DNA of 64,000 nucleotides from Streptomyces sp. NBC_00247 (lineage in GTDB: Bacteria > Actinomycetota > Actinomycetes > Streptomycetales > Streptomycetaceae), in assembly GCF_036188265.1 (NCBI RefSeq), contig NZ_CP108093.1, positions 7,159,001 through 7,223,000 of the forward strand. The letters are read 5' to 3'. The notes under the pieces were generated by a model. It was given only the letters and a program-made list of their open reading frames with translations. It was not told the origin of the DNA and ran no database searches. The translations under genes and the position numbers were made by a program. Positions 17,402-26,223 of this stretch are shown in pieces (within the stretch, counting starts at the first letter, position 1; each line of letters starts with the position of its first letter).

Positions 17402-18118
17402 ATGACAGGGGCGGACGTCTTGCAAAGGAAGCCGAGAAGGCGGGCCGTGCCGAAGAAGCAGCGCCCTCTGTGGGTGGAGATCCCGCTGCTGGTCGCCGTG
17501 GCACTCTGCCTCGCCCTGCTCGTCAAGACGTTCCTGGTCCAGGCGTTCTCCATCCCCTCCGAATCCATGCAGAACACCCTGCAGAAGGGCGACCGGGTTC
17601 TCGTCGACAAGCTCACTCCCTGGTTCGGCTCGGAGCCCGAGCGCGGGGAGGTCGTGGTCTTCCACGACCCCGACGGCTGGCTCACGGGCGTCGCGGCCCA
17701 GGAGCCCAACGTCGTGCAGCAAGCGCTGACCTTCGTGGGGCTGATGCCCTCGGCCCAGGAGAAGGATCTGATCAAGCGGGTGATCGGAGTCGGCGGAGAC
17801 ACCGTCGAGTGCTCCGGGACCGGCCCGCTCCGGCTCAACGGGAAGGCACTCGTCGAGCCGTACGTCTATCCGGGCAACACCGCGTGCAGCCCGGGCGGAG
17901 ACGGCGAGTTCAAGGTGACCGTCCCCGAAGGGAAGATCTGGGTGATGGGCGACCACCGCCAGGCTTCCGCCGACTCCCGCTACCACCAGCACGACAAGAA
18001 CGGCGGCATGGTCCCCGAGGACGAGGTGGTCGGTCGGGCTGTCGTGGTCGCCTGGCCGCTGGGCCGTTGGGCGACCCTGCCGGTGCCGGCGACCTTCGAC
18101 CAGCCGGGCATCGAGTGA
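17402..18118 (+). CDS. lepB: Signal peptidase I
   Basis: 238 residues with cgaggagcggtgcg before the ATG. One N-terminal membrane anchor (IPLLVAVALCLALLVKTFLVQAF, 27-49) is followed by the S26 peptidase domain: catalytic Ser in IPSESMQNTL (near 53), catalytic Lys in LIKRVIGVGGDTVE (near 124), and the GDHR box (WVMGDHRQASADSRYH). It removes signal peptides from exported proteins at the outer face of the membrane. Streptomyces normally has several such paralogues; this one stands alone. Confidence 0.95.
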   Translation: MTGADVLQRKPRRRAVPKKQRPLWVEIPLLVAVALCLALLVKTFLVQAFSIPSESMQNTLQKGDRVLVDKLTPWFGSEPERGEVVVFHDPDGWLTGVAAQEPNVVQQALTFVGLMPSAQEKDLIKRVIGVGGDTVECSGTGPLRLNGKALVEPYVYPGNTACSPGGDGEFKVTVPEGKIWVMGDHRQASADSRYHQHDKNGGMVPEDEVVGRAVVVAWPLGRWATLPVPATFDQPGIE

Positions 18119-18224
18119 GCGATGGTCTCCGGCGGGCCCGACGGTGCCTGGCAGGCGGGGTCTGAAGGGCGGCGTCCGACGGGCGGCGGAGGGCAGCCGG
18201 GCAGGGGAACGGCGCGAAGACCGG

Positions 18225-18662
18225 TTACCCGCAGCCGCCGAAGCGCAGTACGTAACGCCGCTGCCACGGAGTCTCCACCGCTCCAGGGTGGTAGTGCTCC
18301 CGGACGAAGGCGACGGCGTCGCGCGGGAGCACTCCGTCCAGCACCGCCAGGCACGCCAAGGCCGTCCCCGTACGCCCCCGGCCACCCGCGCAGGCCACCT
18401 CGACCCGTTCGGTGGCGGCCCTGGTCCACACCTCGTCCAGCAGTCGGCGGGCCGCCGCGCGGTCGGCCGGGAGCCGGAAGTCGGGCCAGCGCAACCATCG
18501 TGACTCCCACGCCACCGGCTCGGGCTCACGGCCCAGCAGACGTACGGAGAACTGGGGCACCGGCCCCGCGGGCAGCGGCCGACGCAGGCCGCGGCCCCGG
18601 ACGAGGCGCCCCGAGGGCAGACGAAGAACCCCCGGGGCGGCCGCGTCCCACGTATCGCTCAT
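18225..18662 (-). CDS. Protein-tyrosine-phosphatase-like protein
   Basis: 145 residues. The loop VEVACAGGRGRTGTALACLAVL contains the CX5R(T) phosphatase signature (Cys and Arg present), and a WPDFRLPAD stretch could provide the general acid Asp. Short dual-specificity-like enzymes of this type occur widely in Streptomyces; the substrate is unknown. Upstream is TAGGGT about seven bases before the ATG with no ribosome binding site, suggesting a leaderless mRNA. Confidence 0.85.
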   Translation of the reverse strand: MSDTWDAAAPGVLRLPSGRLVRGRGLRRPLPAGPVPQFSVRLLGREPEPVAWESRWLRWPDFRLPADRAAARRLLDEVWTRAATERVEVACAGGRGRTGTALACLAVLDGVLPRDAVAFVREHYHPGAVETPWQRRYVLRFGGCG

Positions 18663-18742
18663 GCCCGTACCCTACCGAGCCGTCATCGAGCCGATCCCTG
18701 TTCGAGTCGTCTCGCGCGCCTGTCCGTCGCCGGGACGCGTAC

Positions 18743-18994
18743 TCACTCCCCGGCAGGAGCCTCCGGGCCTTCCAGGGGACGCGCCAGCAGAGGCGCGCCG
18801 GGCACCTGGTGGCCACCGCTGGCCAGCATCCGCACCTCGCCCCTGGCACTGATCTCGGCGCGGACGATGCCGGTCTCGTCCTCGTACACGGGATGCCCCC
18901 CTGCCCCGGCGCGCCCGGTCATCCGGACGACGACGACATCGTCCTCCGCACCGAGCGTCTGGAAGATGAGTTCGAAACGTTCCGGATAGTCCAT
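18743..18994 (-). CDS. Small conserved Streptomyces protein
   Basis: 83 residues from the ATG at 18994, preceded by gggagg. The sequence DYPERFELIFQTLG, then VVVVRMTGRAGAGGHPVYEDETG, then IVRAEISARGEVRMLASGG suggests a small beta-rich soluble domain. I recall similar short proteins in Streptomyces genomes but cannot assign a function. Confidence 0.7.
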   Translation of the reverse strand: MDYPERFELIFQTLGAEDDVVVVRMTGRAGAGGHPVYEDETGIVRAEISARGEVRMLASGGHQVPGAPLLARPLEGPEAPAGE

Positions 18995-19237
18995 GTGGGC
19001 CTCCCGATCGGGCACGACGGACGCCGGACCCCTTGGATTCCATTGTTTCTCAGCCTGACGCTCCGCGCCCGGTCAAGGGAAGGGTTGGTACGTCGCCAGG
19101 ACGGCCGTGTCCCCGCGCCGGGGCCGGGACGTGGGTGCGCCGGACACGGGCCCAACGGGCGGAGCGGTCCTGTCGATCGGGTGACTCGTCGGAGAGGCAC
19201 CCCATGACTGCTCGCCGACCGGGCTAGGCATGCGCAC

Positions 19238-20071
19238 ATGAGACTTGATCCCCCACAGACGAACCGTGTCTTCTCGCGTGCCCGCACGCTCCGTGCGGTC
19301 GGCGCCGTCGTGTGCGCCGTCGTCGCCTCGGCGATGGTGACGGGCTGCGGAACGGACGGTGACTCCGTCTCGGCGTCGGCGACTTCGGAGGCCGCGAAGG
19401 TCGTGCCGCACCAGGCGACCACCAGCCCGTCCCCCTCCGGCAGCCCGTCCCCGACCGAGCTGAGCCAGGAGCAGCGGAAGCGGAAGGACGTGCTCGACGC
19501 CACGAAGATCACCTTCGACAAGGCGGCCAAGGCCGCGGTGGGCGCGGTCTCGGGCAGCAAGCTGGTCGACTTGGAGCTCGGCGGCCTCGACGACGACGAC
19601 AACGCCAGTGGCAGCCCGAGTCCGACCGGCAGCCCGAGCCCGACGAACAGCCCCAGTCCGACCGGCAGCCCCAGCCCGACGGGCAGCCCGAGCCCTACCG
19701 GCAGCGCCAGTGACCCCGAGTGGGTCGCGGAAGTCGCGGAGAAGGACGGCACCGCGCACACCGTCCGGATCAACGCCGTCACCGGGAAGGTCCTGGACAC
19801 CACCGAGGACGACAACCAGGACGCCGACGACAAGAGCCGGCTCGCCGACATGATCGGCAAGGCCACCCAGACACCGGAGCAGGCGGCGAAGGTGGCCACC
19901 GACAAGCAGAAGGGCTGGGTCACCTCCATCGGGCTGGAGGAGAACGACGACGACGTCCTCGTCTGGCAGGTGGACGTCGTGGACTCCTCCTGGAACCAGA
20001 CCGACTTCGAAATCGACGCGGCCAAGGGAACGATCGTCGGTGAAGTGACCGAGGAGACCGAAGGAAACTGA
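19238..20071 (+). CDS. PepSY-domain lipoprotein with SPSPTG repeats
   Basis: 277 residues. A signal peptide ends at a lipobox (MVTGC, Cys near 37). A low-complexity spacer follows, then a PepSY-like half (about 80-115), a run of SPSPTG-type hexapeptide repeats, and a second PepSY region (WVAEVAEKDGTAHTVRINAVTGKVLDTTEDD, then QAAKVATDKQKG to DFEIDAAKGTIVGE). PepSY domains are thought to bind or inhibit peptidases or sense cell-surface signals. The repeat interrupts what looks like the first PepSY domain. A terminator follows. Confidence 0.85.
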   Translation: MRLDPPQTNRVFSRARTLRAVGAVVCAVVASAMVTGCGTDGDSVSASATSEAAKVVPHQATTSPSPSGSPSPTELSQEQRKRKDVLDATKITFDKAAKAAVGAVSGSKLVDLELGGLDDDDNASGSPSPTGSPSPTNSPSPTGSPSPTGSPSPTGSASDPEWVAEVAEKDGTAHTVRINAVTGKVLDTTEDDNQDADDKSRLADMIGKATQTPEQAAKVATDKQKGWVTSIGLEENDDDVLVWQVDVVDSSWNQTDFEIDAAKGTIVGEVTEETEGN

Positions 20072-20089
20072 TACTCCGAGCGTTACCTC

Positions 20090-20127
20090 CGATTCGGTGG
20101 TGTGCCGCCTGGCGCGCCACCGAATCG
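20090..20127 (+). terminator. Terminator of the PepSY lipoprotein gene
   Basis: Perfect 11-bp arms (cgattcggtgg / ccaccgaatcg) followed by gctgcttctc, 18 bases past the stop. Confidence 0.7.
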
Positions 20128-20219
20128 CTGCTTCTCGGGCAGTCGTGCCCGGTCGCCCGTGCGCCGGGTGAGGGGCTCCCGGCGCCCGCGCCGCCGGGCG
20201 CCCGGGGGCGCCGGACACG

Positions 20220-22247
20220 TCACGCCTGGTGTCGCTCGGGGCGCAACGCGTGGGCCAGTCCGTGCTCCGCGGTGTCCTTGAGCGCCCGGTCGTAGGCCGT
20301 CTCGTACGCCGAGTGGCCGGCCGCCTCGCGTGCGAGGAGTTCCCACCGGTCGCGGATCGCTCCCAGCTCCGGAGTGCCGCGGTGGGGGTGGCCGACCATC
20401 CGCCAGAAGGTCTGCCCCGTCCCCAGGGTGCGTGCCGCGCCCACACCGTCGCCCTGGGCGGCGATGGCGCCGGCGAGCAGATCGAGAGCGAGCGCGATCC
20501 CCAGACTGTCCCGGAGCTGATGCTTGCTGGCGAGCATGGCGCGGGCATGGGCCTCCGCGTCCTGCGGCCGGCCGTGCATCATGTGTATGAGCGCCAGCTG
20601 GTGGTCCGCGTAGCCGCGCGCCCAGCGGTCCCCGTACTCCAGACTGATCAGCTGGAGCCCGACGGCGTCCTCGTACGCCTCGTCGAGCCTGCCCAGGGCC
20701 GTCAACGCGAAGAGCCGTATCACCCGGCAGCGGAGGACGGACGGAGCGGCGGCGGGTTCCACCGGCAGCTCCCGCAGCGCGCCGTCGCTCACCGCCAGCG
20801 CCGCCTGCGGCCGGCCCGCCATGAGGTGGTTGAAGCTCACCGTGTGCGCGGCGGAAAGGATCGATTCGGCATCCGCGTCCTCCCGCGCGGAACGGGCACA
20901 CTCCTCCCCGACCTCCGACGCCGTCCCGTGGTCCCCTTGGAGGGTGAGGGTGACGCCGAGGGCCCACAGGGCCCGGGTCCTGTCCCTGCCGCCGCCCGGG
21001 TGCAGGGCGAGTACCCGTTCCAGGTACGAACGCGCCTGGTGAAGGTGACCGCAGCAGCTCCAGAACAGTCCGGCCTGCCCCGCCATGCGCAGAGCCAAGG
21101 CGGGGGAGGCCACCAGGAGGTGGTCCAGAGCGGCCGACAGGTCCGTGTGGCTCTCGTCCATCCGCCGGTAGCGCGCGAGCTGACGGGTGCTCAGCCACCC
21201 TCGGTGCGACTGGTCCGCGACATCGGCGAAATGCACGGCGTGCCGGTCGGCGAGCACCCCGTCCTCCGCCAGTTCCCTCAGCCACATGGCACCGTACTCG
21301 CGCAGCGTGTCGAGCATGCGGTAGCCGGCGCCGTCCCGCTGGAGCACCGACTGCGCGGCGAGTCTCTCCAGGCCACGTGCCACCTCGTCCGTGGTGAGCG
21401 GCCCGCCGGAGCAGACCACCTGTGCGTCCGTCAGCCGGATCCCTCCGTGGAAGACGGAGAGCCGGGCCCACAGCAGCCGTTCGAGCGGCGTGCAGAGTTC
21501 GTGGCTCCAGCCGACCGTCGTGCGCAGCGCCCGGTGACGCCTGGGCCAGGTCGTGTCGTCCACGAGTGTGTCGAGCCGCGAACCGAGCAGTTCCAGGAGC
21601 TCCTCCGCTTCCGACTCCCGCAGCCGGGCAGCAGCGAGTTCGACGGCCAGCGGGATGCCTTCGAGGTGCCGGCAGATCTCGACCACGGCGGCCGCCGCCC
21701 CCGGCGCGTCGAGCCGCCGGGCCGGGGCGGTGAGCGCGGCCCGTTCGCGGAAAAGGCGTTGAGCGTCGCTCCCGGTGGCCAGAGGCGGTACGTCCACCGC
21801 GTACTCGCCCGCGACGTCCAGGGGTTCCCGGCTGGTGGCGAGCACACTCAGCCCCGGCGCCGCGGCGAGCAGCCGTTCCACCAGATCACGGCAGGCCGTC
21901 AGAACCCGTTCGCAACAGTCCAGGACGAGCAGCAGCCGCTGGTCCGCGAGCCATTCGCTGAGCGCTTCCACGGGGCGGCGCCGGCTGTGGTCCAGCAGAC
22001 CGACCGCGTCGCATACGGCGGTCGTCAGTGACGCGTCGCCGTGCAGGTGCGAGAGATCGGCCCAGCACACGCCGCCCGCGTAGCGAGCGGCTATTCGGTC
22101 CGCCACATGGAGCGCGAGCCGGCTCTTGCCTATGCCGCCGGGGCCCGTGAGAGTGACCAGCCGGTGTTCGTCCAGTGCCCGCTCGGTCAGGTCCAGCTCA
22201 CCGCTTCTGCCGATGAAACTGGTCGTGACGGCGGGTGGGTTGCCCAT
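20220..22247 (-). CDS. NB-ARC ATPase with TPR domain, AfsR-like but without DNA-binding domain
   Basis: 675 residues from the ATG at 22247 (aggatg ten bases upstream; earlier in-frame starts are only TTG or GTG). FIGRSGELDL opens a STAND-type ATPase with Walker A GPGGIGKS (35-42), Walker B LLLVLDCCE (near 110) and the EGIPLAVELAAARL block. The second half is TPR-like helical repeats. AfsR-type regulators carry a SARP DNA-binding domain before such a core, and LuxR-type ones carry it after; neither is present. It may act as a signalling ATPase through partner proteins. It is monocistronic. Confidence 0.8.
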   Translation of the reverse strand: MGNPPAVTTSFIGRSGELDLTERALDEHRLVTLTGPGGIGKSRLALHVADRIAARYAGGVCWADLSHLHGDASLTTAVCDAVGLLDHSRRRPVEALSEWLADQRLLLVLDCCERVLTACRDLVERLLAAAPGLSVLATSREPLDVAGEYAVDVPPLATGSDAQRLFRERAALTAPARRLDAPGAAAAVVEICRHLEGIPLAVELAAARLRESEAEELLELLGSRLDTLVDDTTWPRRHRALRTTVGWSHELCTPLERLLWARLSVFHGGIRLTDAQVVCSGGPLTTDEVARGLERLAAQSVLQRDGAGYRMLDTLREYGAMWLRELAEDGVLADRHAVHFADVADQSHRGWLSTRQLARYRRMDESHTDLSAALDHLLVASPALALRMAGQAGLFWSCCGHLHQARSYLERVLALHPGGGRDRTRALWALGVTLTLQGDHGTASEVGEECARSAREDADAESILSAAHTVSFNHLMAGRPQAALAVSDGALRELPVEPAAAPSVLRCRVIRLFALTALGRLDEAYEDAVGLQLISLEYGDRWARGYADHQLALIHMMHGRPQDAEAHARAMLASKHQLRDSLGIALALDLLAGAIAAQGDGVGAARTLGTGQTFWRMVGHPHRGTPELGAIRDRWELLAREAAGHSAYETAYDRALKDTAEHGLAHALRPERHQA

Positions 22248-22477
22248 CACGGGGTCATCCTGCCTCCCCCGGGGGCGTGTCTTCTCCCCTTGCGACGAAG
22301 CAATCAAAAACGGCCGACATGTGATGCTCGGGCAGACAGGAAATGGCGTGAATGTCCGTGGCGCGGCCGGGCCGGAGCGCCCTCGCGCGGGGTCGGCCCG
22401 GCGTACGCCCCCGGCCCCCGCGCACCGGGGGCCGCGTCCACGGCGGTTCAGCGGTCACCTCGGCGCCCGGCAGCCGC

Positions 22478-23386
22478 TCAGGGCCGCAGGACCAGCTTGC
22501 CCATGGTGCGCCGTGCGAGCAGGTCCTCGTGCGCCCGCCGGGCCTCGGCCAGCGGACGGACACCGCCGGAAAGGGGCTTCAGCCGGCCTTTGACGGTCAG
22601 GTCGAGAAGCTCACCGAGCGCCGTCGAGAAGGCGCCCGGACGGGACAGCGACCTGCCCAGCTGGAACCCGGTCACCGACGCGTTCAGCATCAGGAGCCGG
22701 CCCGTGTCCAGCGGCGCCGGAGCGGACCTGGAGGCGTTGCCGTAGGTGACGATCCTGCCGTGCTCCGCCAGCGAGGCGAGCCCCTGGTCGAAGTACGCGC
22801 CCCCGGAGGCGTCCAGCACGATGTCCGCCTTCCCGGCGAGCGGGTACTCCACCGCCTCGTCGGCCCCCGCCTCCAGAGCGGCTGCACGCTTCTCGGGCGT
22901 CGACGCCACCGCCACCACCCGTCCCGCGCCGAACTCCCGCGCCAGCTGGACCGCCAGATTGCCCACGCCTCCGGCGGCGGCGTGCACCACCACGCTCTCA
23001 CCGGGCATCAGCCGGGCCGCCGACTTCAGCAGGTGCCAGGCGGTGAGCCCCTGGGTCAGCAGCGACAGCGCCTGCCCGGCGTCGAGTTCCTCGGGAAGGC
23101 CGACCACGGTGGCGGGATCGGCGCTCACCCGCTCCGCGTATCCGGACCGCACCTTCGCCAGGACCCGCCGGCCGTCCTCGGTGCGCGCGACGACCTCCGT
23201 ACCGGGAACGAACGGATGGCCGCTCGGGGCGGGGTACGTACCGTCGGTGACCAGGGTGTCCACGAAGTTCACGCCGGCCGCTTCGACGTCGAGCAGCAAC
23301 CGCCCCTCCGCCGCGGCGGGATCGGGCACCTCGACGTACTCCAGAACCTCGGGGCCGCCGGTACTGCGGACTTGGATCGCGTGCAT
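22478..23386 (-). CDS. Zinc-less quinone oxidoreductase (MDR family)
   Basis: 302 residues from the ATG at 23386. The GroES-like N-domain (EVLEYVEVPDPAAAEG, AAGVNFVDTLVTDGTYP) lacks zinc-ligating Cys. The Rossmann domain has VVVHAAAGGVGNLAVQLAREFGA for NADPH. Family members reduce quinones or enals. It begins five bases after the TetR stop, so the two are co-translated and the TetR probably controls this enzyme. Confidence 0.9.
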   Translation of the reverse strand: MHAIQVRSTGGPEVLEYVEVPDPAAAEGRLLLDVEAAGVNFVDTLVTDGTYPAPSGHPFVPGTEVVARTEDGRRVLAKVRSGYAERVSADPATVVGLPEELDAGQALSLLTQGLTAWHLLKSAARLMPGESVVVHAAAGGVGNLAVQLAREFGAGRVVAVASTPEKRAAALEAGADEAVEYPLAGKADIVLDASGGAYFDQGLASLAEHGRIVTYGNASRSAPAPLDTGRLLMLNASVTGFQLGRSLSRPGAFSTALGELLDLTVKGRLKPLSGGVRPLAEARRAHEDLLARRTMGKLVLRP

Positions 23387-23391
23387 GCGTG

Positions 23392-24117
23392 TCACCGTTT
23401 CGACGGGGGAACAGAAGCGTCCACCTGCCCCGACAGCGCCGGGAACGAGGCACCGGGAACGCTATCGAACGTCACCGGAAGGCCCCAGCTGGGCCGCCCC
23501 AGCACGTCGAACACATGGTGGGCGCGGTCCGGATCGGTGGAGAGCACCCGCAGCACCCCGGGCACGGCGATGCCGGGCAGGACCAGACGGTAGAGATCGG
23601 AGGCGAGGAGGAGCAGACTGTCCGGCCGGTCCACGGTGGTGGAGACGAGCTGTAACCCGGTGAACGCCCCCACCAGCACGTTCGCGGTCTCCAGAGGGTC
23701 GATGTGCTCGAACACCTCGCCCTGGCAACGCCCTTCGGTCAGCAGGTTGGCGATGACGTCCCGCCACTGCGGCCACGGTCCGCCGAAGAACGGCCGCGCG
23801 TTCTGGTCGGCGGCCAGCCGCGCCGCCCCCTGGAGTAACGGCTCCCGGGGCAGCCGGTACGCCAGGAGAAGTCCCAGATCCACGATGGCCTGCATCTTCA
23901 CCGGGTTCTCCGGCTTGATGATGACGGCGTGCTGGAGCACCGCGTGCGCCAGCGCCTCCTTGCCGGAGAAGTGGAAGTACAGGGCCCCCTTGGTGACTCC
24001 GGCCAGGGACATGATCTCGCTGATGGTGGACGCCTCGTACCCGTTCGACGCGAACACCACCGCAGCGGCTTCCAGCACGGTGTAGCGCGTTCTGATGGCC
24101 CGCTCCTGCTGCGCCAA
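23392..24117 (-). CDS. TetR regulator of the gamma-butyrolactone-receptor (ScbR/ArpA-like) type
   Basis: 241 residues from a TTG at 24117 behind GGAG (six bases). The start AQQERAIRTRYTVLEAAAVVFASNGYEAST and ISEIMSLAGVTKGALYFHF follow the pattern of gamma-butyrolactone receptors rather than general TetRs, and the length also fits. Such proteins bind ARE operators and release them on binding a butenolide or butyrolactone. No AfsA-type synthase gene is in the window. A candidate half-ARE sits upstream (24190-24211). It is paired with the quinone oxidoreductase and divergent from an SDR. Confidence 0.85.
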   Translation of the reverse strand: MAQQERAIRTRYTVLEAAAVVFASNGYEASTISEIMSLAGVTKGALYFHFSGKEALAHAVLQHAVIIKPENPVKMQAIVDLGLLLAYRLPREPLLQGAARLAADQNARPFFGGPWPQWRDVIANLLTEGRCQGEVFEHIDPLETANVLVGAFTGLQLVSTTVDRPDSLLLLASDLYRLVLPGIAVPGVLRVLSTDPDRAHHVFDVLGRPSWGLPVTFDSVPGASFPALSGQVDASVPPSKR

Positions 24118-24189
24118 GGCCGACTCCTTCGGTCCGTTCGCCCGGTCCCCCCTGCCGCGCGCGGCGCGTCTCGGAGGAGGGCGGGCGCG

Positions 24190-24211
24190 AAAACAGGCGC
24201 GCCGGTATGTT
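24190..24211. promoter_or_regulatory. Candidate ARE-like operator
   Basis: An imperfect palindrome of 22 bases that starts AAAACAGG and ends GGTATGTT (complement AACATACC, an ARE-type half-site). It lies 73 bases upstream of the TetR start in the divergent TetR/SDR region, where autoregulation would be expected. Confidence 0.35.
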
Positions 24212-24421
24212 ACCCCCGCTCGTGGGCGCTGACCCTCCTGGCCGCGACGGCTTGGAAGGGGCCGGGACCCTCGGGGCGAGGACGGTTCCGGCACGCGCCG
24301 GTGGCGGGTCCGCGCGTTCCGCCCGAGCGGCCGCACCCCTGCGCGAGCGCTCGGTGGACGGCTGCCTGTACGGTTCCCGGACCGGCCGACCGGCCGTCGG
24401 GTGAACGGAGCAGGGCACACC

Positions 24422-25186
24422 ATGGGATCGCTCAGGGGCAGGACGGCGCTGGTGACCGGTGCGAGTCGCGGCATCGGACGCGGGATCGCCAGGCGCCTCG
24501 CCGCGGACGGCGCACTCGTCGCCGTCCACTACGCGAGCAACGAGGAGGCAGCCGAGCGGACCGTCGCCGCCATCCGGGACGACGGCGGCCGCTGCTTCCC
24601 GGTGCGCGCCGAACTCGGCGTCGACGGAGACGTCGGAGCCCTGTTCGCCGCCTTCGACGCCGGCGCCCGCGGGCAGGGGGCCGGCCCGGAGCTCGACATC
24701 CTCGTCAACAACGCCGCCGTCAGCATCTCCTCGCGCATCGCGGATCTGCGCGCCGAGGACTTCGACCGGCTGATCGCCGTCAACACCCGCGCGCCGCTCT
24801 TCGTCATCCAGGAAGCCCTGAAGCGGATGGGGGACGGCGGACGCATCGTCAACATCTCCTCCGCCGCGAGCAGAAGGGCCCTGCCGCGCACCCTCGCGTA
24901 CTCGATGAGCAAGGGAGCGGTCGACTCGCTGACCCGCACCCTGGCGGAGGAACTGGGCCCCCGTGGCATCACGGTGAACGCCGTGGCGCCCGGATTCGTC
25001 GAGACGGAGATGAACTCCTCCCGGCGCGCCACCGAGGAGGCGCGGAGCGCGATCGCCGCGCTCTCCGCCTTCGACCGGATCGGCCGCCCCGAGGACATCG
25101 CCGACATCGTCGCGTTCCTGGCGTCCGACGACTCCCGGTGGATCACGGGTCAGTACATCGACGCCACCGGTGGCAGCAAACTCTGA
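24422..25186 (+). CDS. SDR-family oxidoreductase
   Basis: 254 residues from the ATG at 24422 (AGGG six bases upstream). It is a classical short-chain dehydrogenase: TGASRGIG for NAD(P) binding, NNAAV, catalytic Ser in IVNISSAAS, YSMSK catalytic Tyr/Lys, then the PGFVETEM substrate loop and a WITGQYIDATGG end. Substrate unknown. Being divergent from a butyrolactone-receptor-like TetR, it may belong to that regulator's target set. Confidence 0.9.
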   Translation: MGSLRGRTALVTGASRGIGRGIARRLAADGALVAVHYASNEEAAERTVAAIRDDGGRCFPVRAELGVDGDVGALFAAFDAGARGQGAGPELDILVNNAAVSISSRIADLRAEDFDRLIAVNTRAPLFVIQEALKRMGDGGRIVNISSAASRRALPRTLAYSMSKGAVDSLTRTLAEELGPRGITVNAVAPGFVETEMNSSRRATEEARSAIAALSAFDRIGRPEDIADIVAFLASDDSRWITGQYIDATGGSKL

Positions 25187-25370
25187 GGCGGCGACGCCGA
25201 CGGGCGGCCCGTCGACGGCCCTGGCCCGAGCAGGGAGTTCCCGCCCCCGGCCTTCTGCCGCATGCCTCCCGAAACCGCCGCCGTGGTCCACCCGCGCTCC
25301 CGCCACGCCGCGGCCGTCCCCTGCCTCGCGCCCTGGTCCAAGGCCTCGGCGCCCGGTGCCGCCACCAGGC

Positions 25371-25865
25371 CTACCGGGCGGGCAGAGGGACGACGAGGCA
25401 CGTGCTGGTCGCGTGCGCGATGAGACGGTCCGCCCCGTCGAACAGCTCGGCCTGCGCGAGGCAGGTGGTGCGGCCGCTCTTGAGGACCGTGCCGACCGCC
25501 CGCACCGTGCCGGTGTCCGCGGTGATCGTCCGCAGGAACCTCACGTTGAGATCGAGAGAGGTGTAGCCCACCCCGGCGGGCAGTACCGAATGGACGGCGC
25601 AGCCGGCCGCCGAGTCGAGCAGGGTCGCGTACACACCGCCGTGGACACTGCCGATCGGGTTGTAGTGCTCCTCGCCCGGCTCCAGGGTGAACACCACCCG
25701 CCCGGCGTCCACTTCTGTGATGCGGAAGCCCATCATCCGGCTGATCGGCGGGCTGGGGAGGCGCCCGGCCACGAGATCGCGCAGGATCTCCAGTCCGCTC
25801 GCCGTGCCCACGGCGCCGGCCGAGACCGCGGGGTCTTCCCATTCGTACGTGCGTGTCCGGCCCAT
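25371..25865 (-). CDS. PaaI-family hotdog thioesterase
   Basis: 164 residues from the ATG at 25865, where GGGAG lies eight bases upstream. The hotdog fold signature HYNPIGSVHGGVYATLLDSAAGCAVHS is clear. RMMGFRITEVDAGRVVFTLEPG is the usual N-terminal strand pair. It hydrolyses acyl-CoA thioesters in the cytoplasm; the acyl group is unknown. Confidence 0.9.
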   Translation of the reverse strand: MGRTRTYEWEDPAVSAGAVGTASGLEILRDLVAGRLPSPPISRMMGFRITEVDAGRVVFTLEPGEEHYNPIGSVHGGVYATLLDSAAGCAVHSVLPAGVGYTSLDLNVRFLRTITADTGTVRAVGTVLKSGRTTCLAQAELFDGADRLIAHATSTCLVVPLPAR

Positions 25866-25929
25866 CCGCTGTGCTCCCGTCGCTCGTTCCATCAGACGGG
25901 GACAAGTAAAGCCCAGAGCTGCCCCCTGA

Positions 25930-26223
25930 GTCGGCGCTCTGGCGCTGCTCGGTGCCATCACCGCTCCAGGTGCGGCCGCGGCGACCGGCAAGAGTCCTTC
26001 CGCCGCACCCTCTTCCGCGAAGCCGACGCTGGTCCTGGTCCATGGTGCACGGGCGGATTCCTCCAGCTGGTCCTCGGTGATCGAGCGGCTGCGCAAGGAC
26101 GGCTATCCGGTGCGAGCCATCGCGAATCCCCTCCAGGGGCTGACCAGCGACACCGCCTACGTCTCCAGCTACCTGTCCACCTACATCGAGAACCGAGGCG
26201 GACCCTTGAACCTGCGACGCGAC
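25930..26223 (+). pseudogene. Headless, truncated alpha/beta hydrolase remnant
   Basis: Translation directly after a TGA at 25927 gives a signal-peptide-like run (ALALLGAITAPGAAAA) and then the N-terminal part of an esterase: PTLVLVHGARADSSSWSSVIERLRKDGYPV and GLTSDTAYVSSYLSTYIEN. No start codon is available before 26077, and the nucleophile elbow (GHSYGG-type) and the rest of the fold are missing. The frame runs on without a stop into the chorismate mutase gene. It looks like the scar of a deletion that removed most of a secreted alpha/beta hydrolase gene. Confidence 0.7.
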
